From an uncultured Bacteroidota bacterium (GTDB taxonomy: Bacteria; Bacteroidota; Bacteroidia; JABEUT01), in contig CAIWVW010000007.1 in assembly GCA_903916255.1 (NCBI GenBank), forward strand, positions 20,048-84,047: 64,000 nt of DNA, written 5' to 3'. Position numbers and translations under genes: made by a program. The notes below the pieces were generated by a model. It saw only the letters and a list, made by a program, of their open reading frames with translations. It searched no databases and was not told the origin of the DNA. Positions 58,123 through 64,000 of this stretch are shown in pieces (the first letter of the stretch is position 1; each line of letters opens with the position of its first letter).

Positions 58123-59076
58123 TTATTTAAGGAAAGACTGTTTCAGCATATTTAACAAGCTGGGCCTGAAACCTGAACCTATTACCCAATAGCGTTCATC
58201 ATCGCCGCGTAGCAACCCAACTTCTTTTCCTTCTATTTTGTTTACAATTTTTTCGCCTGTTGCAATGTTTTGCATACTGTGCCGAACATACAGTTTGCCG
58301 GCATAATTATCTGACCACATGGGTGTGTAGTAAATACAATCGTCGAAATAAACATGCGTTACCTGCGACCATCGTGTTCGCCCTTTACCAAATATTTCTT
58401 TGCCTCCATGCAGCAGGTTGGCCGACCAAATCATGGCATCCCCTTTATTAATATGCAATTCTGAAACGGTAAGCCCATTGGCTTTTACCAGTTCTTTTAT
58501 AAAGTCTTCATACAGGGGGTAGTATTCATAGTCGCGTTTCGAAAAGGGAATGTTCAAATCGCTGTAATCGTAAATGGGAAGTTTGTGCGAGCCTTCGCAA
58601 TATTGCAAAGGGCCATTGTCAGAATCTAAATCTTCGAAAGCCACCCAAATTCCGCACATATATTTTTTAGGTATGCAGCTAAAATGAATTAAATCGGAAT
58701 GGAGGCATTGCTGCGTTCCGAATTTAAAGTTAAGGGTTTGAAAAGGTAGGGGTTTGCGCTCATAAATGAAAGCGAGGAAATTCAAAATATCTTGCTGAAG
58801 GGCAATCTTTTTCACATTTTCGTTGCTGCTCCAAAGGTCCAGTTGTCTTGCAGGTTCTTCTCCTGCATTATCGGGGTATAAATGCTTAATAGATGCCACT
58901 GTTTTATCGATCAGTTCCGTATCAATCGCATTTTTTAGTACAGTATAGCCCTTATCATGTAATTCGTTGGCCCAGATTTTCCAGTTTTCCGGAATATTCT
59001 TTTTAGCGGCTATCCATTCCATGAAAAATGGGCTTTCTACCGGGGGAATATGTATGCTTGCCTTATTGTAATTCAT
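58123..59076 (-). CDS. Phytanoyl-CoA dioxygenase family protein
   Basis: LNFKFGTQQCLHSDLIHFSCIPKKYMCGIWVAFEDLDSDNGPLQYCEGSHKLPIYDY; GDAMIWSANLLHGG. Confidence 0.9.
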   Translation of the reverse strand: MNYNKASIHIPPVESPFFMEWIAAKKNIPENWKIWANELHDKGYTVLKNAIDTELIDKTVASIKHLYPDNAGEEPARQLDLWSSNENVKKIALQQDILNFLAFIYERKPLPFQTLNFKFGTQQCLHSDLIHFSCIPKKYMCGIWVAFEDLDSDNGPLQYCEGSHKLPIYDYSDLNIPFSKRDYEYYPLYEDFIKELVKANGLTVSELHINKGDAMIWSANLLHGGKEIFGKGRTRWSQVTHVYFDDCIYYTPMWSDNYAGKLYVRHSMQNIATGEKIVNKIEGKEVGLLRGDDERYWVIGSGFRPSLLNMLKQSFLK

Positions 59077-59095
59077 AATGCGGAGTAATATTTTT

Positions 59096-59103
59096 CAAAT
59101 GTA
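59096..59103 (-). promoter_or_regulatory. -7 box TACATTTG (minus) for gene 58123-59076
   Basis: CAAATGTA on plus strand. Confidence 0.5.
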
Positions 59104-59450
59104 TATATTAATAGTGAGAATTGAAATCAGGAGGCAAATTGGAATTACAGGAGAAGGAAAATCCTGATATAAGTCAGGTTTTAATGTGCGGCTTTGTTTT
59201 TACAAATATCGGCTTTTCCGCAATAGTAGTGGGGTATACATAAAATGAATCTATCGAAGCAAAAACCGTGAATAAATAAATAGGAAAAATAGGTGCAATG
59301 TTTTATAGAGTTACTGGTTTATTTATTTACTTTGCCAACAATCATTATTACCTCTGACACCAATAGGGCTTGCATTACCAACAAGCAATAATGAGAAAGT
59401 AAATAATAAACGGTACTTTTCTATTAAAGGCAAATACACTGAATAACCCT

Positions 59451-59470
59451 GCTCTGTAATATTTCAGAGC
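59451..59470 (+). promoter_or_regulatory. Short hairpin in 5' UTR of gene 59486
   Basis: GCTCTG-taatattt-CAGAGC, 15 nt upstream of ATG. Confidence 0.35.
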
Positions 59471-59485
59471 CATTAATTTCACAAA

Positions 59486-62161
59486 ATGAAAAAAACTCCT
59501 TTCCCTCTTTTAAAACTGTCACTCCTTTCAGTATTAATTATCGGCCAGGCAAAGGCCCAGACAGGTACATGGACTGCGTTAACAAACCAGGCACCTGACC
59601 AAAGCCAAGGAGTAATGGTTTTGATGACCGACGGAACAGTTCTTTGCCAGGATGCAAGCGGTGGAAACTACGGAACCGGATGGGACAAGTTGACTCCGGA
59701 TGCCACGGGCAGTTATATTAATGGTACCTGGAGCCGAATAGCATCGATGAATAATGACCGCCTTTTCTTTTCATCACAAGTGTTGCCGAGCGGCAAACTA
59801 TATGTTGGAGGGGGGGAATATCAAACAAACTATTCAACGGGGGAGGTGTACGACCCTGTTGCCAACACATGGACTTTATGTGGCGCAGTTCCCAATGGTT
59901 ATACATTATACGACTCTCCTTCAGAACTTCTTTATACCGGAAATGTATTGACCGGGCCCGAACTAGGTGGACATAATTCGACGGGGATTTTTCAATGGTC
60001 ACCAACCACCTTGGCTTACACTAATGAAACCGCAGCCCCATTGAACCATGATGAAACAGCTTGGCTTAAACTACAGGACAGTACAGTGTTATATGTAGGT
60101 ATCGGTTCCAATAACTCAAACCGTTTTCAACCCAAAACCAATACTTGGCTGACAGACGCAAATACACCTAATAATATGTATGATACCTATGGCGATGAGG
60201 CCGGATGTGCATTAAACCTGCCAAATGGTAAAGCGATATTCTTTGGTTCTACTAAGTATAATAATATATATACCCCATCGGGCAATAGCAGAACCGCGGG
60301 AACCTGGGCAGCAGCAGCTGATATGCCAACCATTAGTGGTACTTTGGTAGGACAGGTAGACGCCCCCGGCGCCATGATGGTAAATGGGCATATTTTGTTG
60401 GGAGTAAGCCCTGAAAATAGTAGTAATAACGACCAATTCCGTGCCCCCATTTGGTACATAGAATACGATTATACTACAAATACTTTCACGCAGGTAACAA
60501 GTGTTATTCCGGGCTTGTCTGCTGATTCGGTTGCAGGTGTACCTTGCAACTTCACGGTATTCCTCGATTTACCTGATGGAGGGGTATTGATGGCTATTAA
60601 TCAGGAAGGAAGTACCCAATATTGGGAATATACACCTGGAAGCGGCCCTATTGCTGAGGGAAAGCCAACACTCAACAGCGTAACGGAAATATCCTGCGGT
60701 ACATACAGGGCAACGGGTAAACTTTTCAATGGTATATCCGAAGGTGCTTCATTTGGCGATGACTGGCAAATGGCAACCAATTACCCGCTTATACGTATTA
60801 CAAACGGGACCAATACCTATTATGCAAAAACCACTAATTGGAATAGGTTAGGAGCTATTCAAACAGACAGCCTGGAAGATACTTGCAATTTCACCTTGCC
60901 TTCTGTTCCCGCAGGAACCTATTCATTGGTTGTAGTAGTTAATGGGTTTGCTTCCAATCCTACCTTATTTACACCTTTTGCGGCTACTGCAAGTGCCTCT
61001 TCCAATGTATTGTGCCATGGTGGAACAGACGGTAATGCAACAGCTAACGTAGGCGGCGGTTCTTCGCCATATACTTACAAATGGTCCAATGGTTCATCTA
61101 CGGTTTCTACAGCAAATCCAACAGGGCCAATTTTAAGCGCGGGAACATATACACTTACTGTTACCGACCATTTAGGATGTTCTGTTACTTCCACCATTAC
61201 TATTACCCAACCCAATGCTTTAACAATTGCGACTACTGTAAAGGGCATTACTTGCAATGGGCTTACTGACGGAAGCGCAACAGCAACCCCATCGGGAGGT
61301 ACTTCTCCTTATACGTATGCTTGGTCAGGTGGCGGAACATCGGCTACCAAATCAGGCCTTTCATTGGGAACATATACCATTACGGTTACCGATAAAAACG
61401 GCTGTACTGCAAGCGCGATTACTGCTGCAATTACCCAACCTGCCGTATTAACTGCTACAACCAATGCTTTGGCCAATGCAGCTTGTTTCGGCAAAGCCGA
61501 TGGTTCAGTTTCTGCAACACCTGCGGGTGGAACGGCACCGTATACCTATGCATGGTCGGGTGGAGGAACCAAAGCCAATAAAAGCGGAATAAGCGCAGGT
61601 ACTTATACTGTTACAATTACCGATAAAAACGGATGCAGTACTACTTCATCGGTAACAATTACACAGCCTGCAACGGCAATTTCTGTAACCTCAGGGGCGT
61701 ATGCAACTCTTTCCGGAAATTGTGTTGGTACTGCTTTTGTAACTGCCAGCGGTGGAACGCCCGGTTATAAATATAGCTGGAGCCCGAGCGGAGGTACTTC
61801 TGACACAGCCAGAAACTTATGTGTTGGAAATTATTGCTGCACCGTTACTGATGCCAATGGATGTGTAGATAGTGTTTGCGTAAGTGTTGTTACCGGAATT
61901 CAAGGTATCAATAATGCATCAAACATCAGGGTTTACCCTGACCCTAACAACGGCGTGTTCTTTATTGAATCGGCTATAGCATATAACAAAGCTACCGTAG
62001 AAATAGATAATGTACTTGGCCAGGTAGTAATGAACGCACAATTAACCGGAACTAAAAATAAATTGAATTTATCTGAACAACCATCCGGTGTTTATGTTTA
62101 CAGAGTATTTTCTGCTACCGGAACCTTGCTCGGAAACGGTAAAATTGTGATTCAGAAATAA
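59486..62161 (+). CDS. T9SS type A cargo: kelch/galactose-oxidase-like N-terminal half plus four SprB-type repeats
   Basis: LYVGGGEYQTNYSTGEVYDPVANTWTLCGAVP; repeats GTSPYTYAWSGGGTSATKSGLSLGTYTITVTDKNGCTAS; C-term VYPDPNNGVFFIES..GVYVYRVF. Confidence 0.92.
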   Translation: MKKTPFPLLKLSLLSVLIIGQAKAQTGTWTALTNQAPDQSQGVMVLMTDGTVLCQDASGGNYGTGWDKLTPDATGSYINGTWSRIASMNNDRLFFSSQVLPSGKLYVGGGEYQTNYSTGEVYDPVANTWTLCGAVPNGYTLYDSPSELLYTGNVLTGPELGGHNSTGIFQWSPTTLAYTNETAAPLNHDETAWLKLQDSTVLYVGIGSNNSNRFQPKTNTWLTDANTPNNMYDTYGDEAGCALNLPNGKAIFFGSTKYNNIYTPSGNSRTAGTWAAAADMPTISGTLVGQVDAPGAMMVNGHILLGVSPENSSNNDQFRAPIWYIEYDYTTNTFTQVTSVIPGLSADSVAGVPCNFTVFLDLPDGGVLMAINQEGSTQYWEYTPGSGPIAEGKPTLNSVTEISCGTYRATGKLFNGISEGASFGDDWQMATNYPLIRITNGTNTYYAKTTNWNRLGAIQTDSLEDTCNFTLPSVPAGTYSLVVVVNGFASNPTLFTPFAATASASSNVLCHGGTDGNATANVGGGSSPYTYKWSNGSSTVSTANPTGPILSAGTYTLTVTDHLGCSVTSTITITQPNALTIATTVKGITCNGLTDGSATATPSGGTSPYTYAWSGGGTSATKSGLSLGTYTITVTDKNGCTASAITAAITQPAVLTATTNALANAACFGKADGSVSATPAGGTAPYTYAWSGGGTKANKSGISAGTYTVTITDKNGCSTTSSVTITQPATAISVTSGAYATLSGNCVGTAFVTASGGTPGYKYSWSPSGGTSDTARNLCVGNYCCTVTDANGCVDSVCVSVVTGIQGINNASNIRVYPDPNNGVFFIESAIAYNKATVEIDNVLGQVVMNAQLTGTKNKLNLSEQPSGVYVYRVFSATGTLLGNGKIVIQK
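60988..61899 (+). repeat. Tandem SprB-type protein repeats (four units)
   Basis: C-x-G..DGSATATPSGGTSPYTYAWSGG..GTYTITVTDKNGC..ITQP periodicity. Confidence 0.85.
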
Positions 62162-62179
62162 GAAAACAATTTTATAATG

Positions 62180-62219
62180 ATAACCCCGGTTGCAAATTGC
62201 AATCGGGGTTATTTTTTTT
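62180..62219 (+). terminator. Rho-independent terminator
   Basis: ATAACCCCGGTTGCAA/TTGCAATCGGGGTTAT followed by TTTTTTT. Confidence 0.85.
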
Positions 62220-62398
62220 GAAATTTTGCCAACTGAAATGTCACGGTTTTACATGTATTTGAAAATATTGCAAAACCCCTCTATCCTTTATTGGGTATAT
62301 GTTTAGGCCTATGTCACTGCCTGCTCGGTTTTTTGTGGCATTTTTAGTGATATGTAAATGTCCGGCAAATGGGTGGCACTTAAAATTAATAGTTTTCG

Positions 62399-62406
62399 TA
62401 CCTTTG
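62399..62406 (+). promoter_or_regulatory. -7 box TACCTTTG for gene 62423
   Basis: TAnnTTTG match 17 nt upstream of ATG. Confidence 0.5.
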
Positions 62407-62422
62407 GGTAAAAATATATTAT

Positions 62423-62728
62423 ATGTTTAAATTGGTTTGGAAAATATTACCACTTCTTTTCCTTTGCCAAATTACTATCGGGCAATCAGCTGGATTGCCA
62501 CCTGTGAAAATAGTTGATACGACCCCAAAGGATACATTAAATAGGGTAATTCACGATGGCTGTAGTTCTGCTAAATTATATATTATTGATGGGATAGTAG
62601 GACCTTGTGTGTATACTGGATATACTGATAATGATTGTTGGGCTTCCGGGAATTTTGAAAGGACAGACATAGAGAGGCTCCCCACGAATGATATACACTA
62701 CATTCAAACCTTTTTCCCTCTTCATTAA
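62423..62728 (+). CDS. Small exported hypothetical protein with weak TonB-plug-like motif
   Basis: Signal peptide MFKLVWKILPLLFLCQITIGQ; KLYIIDGIV..IERLPTNDIHYIQTF; dedicated promoter. Confidence 0.6.
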   Translation: MFKLVWKILPLLFLCQITIGQSAGLPPVKIVDTTPKDTLNRVIHDGCSSAKLYIIDGIVGPCVYTGYTDNDCWASGNFERTDIERLPTNDIHYIQTFFPLH

Positions 62729-62732
62729 TTAT

Positions 62733-63881
62733 TTACTTATACAAAACCTTTGGTGGCAAAGGTTTTGACTTTATTGCCGGAGCGGGAGCAGGTGGCGCGC
62801 CTGTATATATTTTCCGCACTCGTGCATTTCCCAAATCAGCTATGTATATGTTGCCTTTTTTGTCGGTTACAATATCAAACGGATAGCTTAACTGCGCCTT
62901 TTCGGCAGGGCCGCCGTCGCCGCTGAAGCCATTGTCAACTGTTCCGGCAAGGACCTCCATGCGTTTTGTCGCAATAAAAACTTCGCGCACCACACCATCT
63001 CCAGGGTCGGCAATATATACGTTGCCCGCTGCATCGGTCGAAACTCCCGAAGGATTAAAAAGGCGGGTAGTATCGGCGCGGCCTTCAAAGCCATTGAAGC
63101 CTGAGTCGTGCGTACCTGCAAAGGTGCTGATGATGCCATTTGTATTTACTTTGCGGATAACATTGTTTTTAAAATCGGCTATGTACATATTGCCGCTTTT
63201 GTCAACTGCAACGCCTGTCGGGCTGTTTAGTTGGGCATTATTAGCCTGGCCTCCATTGCCTGAGTAGCCTGCTTTATGGTTACCCGCAACCGTAGTAATC
63301 ATGCCGCTTTGGGCATCTACCTTACGGATTACATGGTTGCTCTGGTCGGCGATATAAATATTCAGGTTTTTATCCAGCGCAATACCCACAGGATAGCGCA
63401 GCCTTGCCCTGGTAGCCTTACCGCTGTCGCCGGAATAACCTTCATAGCCGCTTCCTGCAATAGTGCTTATTCGGTTTGTTTTAGCTTCTATTTTACGGAT
63501 AACCGCATTTCCGGCATCTGAGAAATAAATATTGCGCAGCGAATCTACACGGATGCCGATAGGGTAGGAGCATTCCGCCTTTACAGCCTTTCCGGTATCG
63601 ATATATCCTGCTTTTCCATCGCCGCAAATAGTGGCAATTATTCCATTGCGTTTATATACTTTTCTTATTCGGTTATTTTGCGAGTCGGCTATATAAACAT
63701 TGCCGGAATCATCCACCGCAACTCCGCCATTTTGGTTTAATTGAGCCATAGTAGCTTTTACGCCATCCTTATCATACCCTGCTTTTCCGGAACCTGCAAT
63801 GGTGGTTATAAGAGATGTTTGTGCAAAAAGAGTTGAAAGTGAAAAGTGTAAAGTTAAAAGCAAGAAGGTAGGTTTTTTCAT
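62733..63881 (-). CDS. NHL-repeat exported protein without recognisable T9SS CTD
   Basis: Six or so repeats of GYSGDSGKATRARLRYPVGIALDKNLNIYIADQSNHVIRKVDAQSGMITTVAGN; ends PAPAIKSKPLPPKVLYK. Confidence 0.92.
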   Translation of the reverse strand: MKKPTFLLLTLHFSLSTLFAQTSLITTIAGSGKAGYDKDGVKATMAQLNQNGGVAVDDSGNVYIADSQNNRIRKVYKRNGIIATICGDGKAGYIDTGKAVKAECSYPIGIRVDSLRNIYFSDAGNAVIRKIEAKTNRISTIAGSGYEGYSGDSGKATRARLRYPVGIALDKNLNIYIADQSNHVIRKVDAQSGMITTVAGNHKAGYSGNGGQANNAQLNSPTGVAVDKSGNMYIADFKNNVIRKVNTNGIISTFAGTHDSGFNGFEGRADTTRLFNPSGVSTDAAGNVYIADPGDGVVREVFIATKRMEVLAGTVDNGFSGDGGPAEKAQLSYPFDIVTDKKGNIYIADLGNARVRKIYTGAPPAPAPAIKSKPLPPKVLYK

Positions 63882-64000
63882 AGACGAGGATAGATTTTAA
63901 TACTACAAAGTAAGGGAAATAAATGGAACTGAGATTCCCCATTTCACTTCGTTGCATTCGGAATGAAAAGAGCTGTATTTAAGGGGGTGAAGTTGCGGCG

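Noticed and set aside
61075-61494. Overlapping ORFs in the SprB-repeat region
   Set aside because: Repetitive coding DNA creates open alternative frames; no independent support

Overview
This 64-kb window is chromosomal DNA from a Bacteroidota bacterium (Chitinophagales/Sphingobacteriales-like). The evidence is TAnnTTTG -7 promoter boxes, T9SS type A and type B C-terminal sorting domains, SprB-type repeats, WbqC, DUF5683 and A-rich leaders. Most of it is housekeeping or ordinary accessory coding: parAB, lipA, GAPDH, purL, ribH, yqgE, recQ, dps, 3-hydroxyacyl-CoA dehydrogenase, a MFP/TolC pair, two hybrid histidine kinases, two GT-C mannosyltransferase-like proteins, six T9SS cargo proteins and two NHL-repeat proteins. 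I saw no rRNA, tRNA, CRISPR array, transposase or prophage. The left edge truncates a PspC-domain gene that the ORF track misses because it is open-ended. The observations I rate highest are: (1) a cluster of very small basic peptides at 46.4-47.6 kb, including an unlisted 30-aa, 13-positive/0-negative micropeptide ORF; (2) a tandem pair of proteins sharing a Cys-containing N-terminal head and hydrophobic helix, one followed by a CarboxypepD_reg-like segment and the other by a TonB-plug-like motif; (3) at least five side-by-side paralogue pairs, one with nearly identical nucleotide patches suggesting gene conversion; (4) five genes whose -7 box lies only 6-8 nt from the start codon (candidate leaderless mRNAs); (5) a REP/MITE-like palindrome and a family of degenerate AGTTAAAAGT-type intergenic repeats, one of which appears to have been absorbed into a coding N-terminus. 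All assignments come from reading the sequence; no searches were run.
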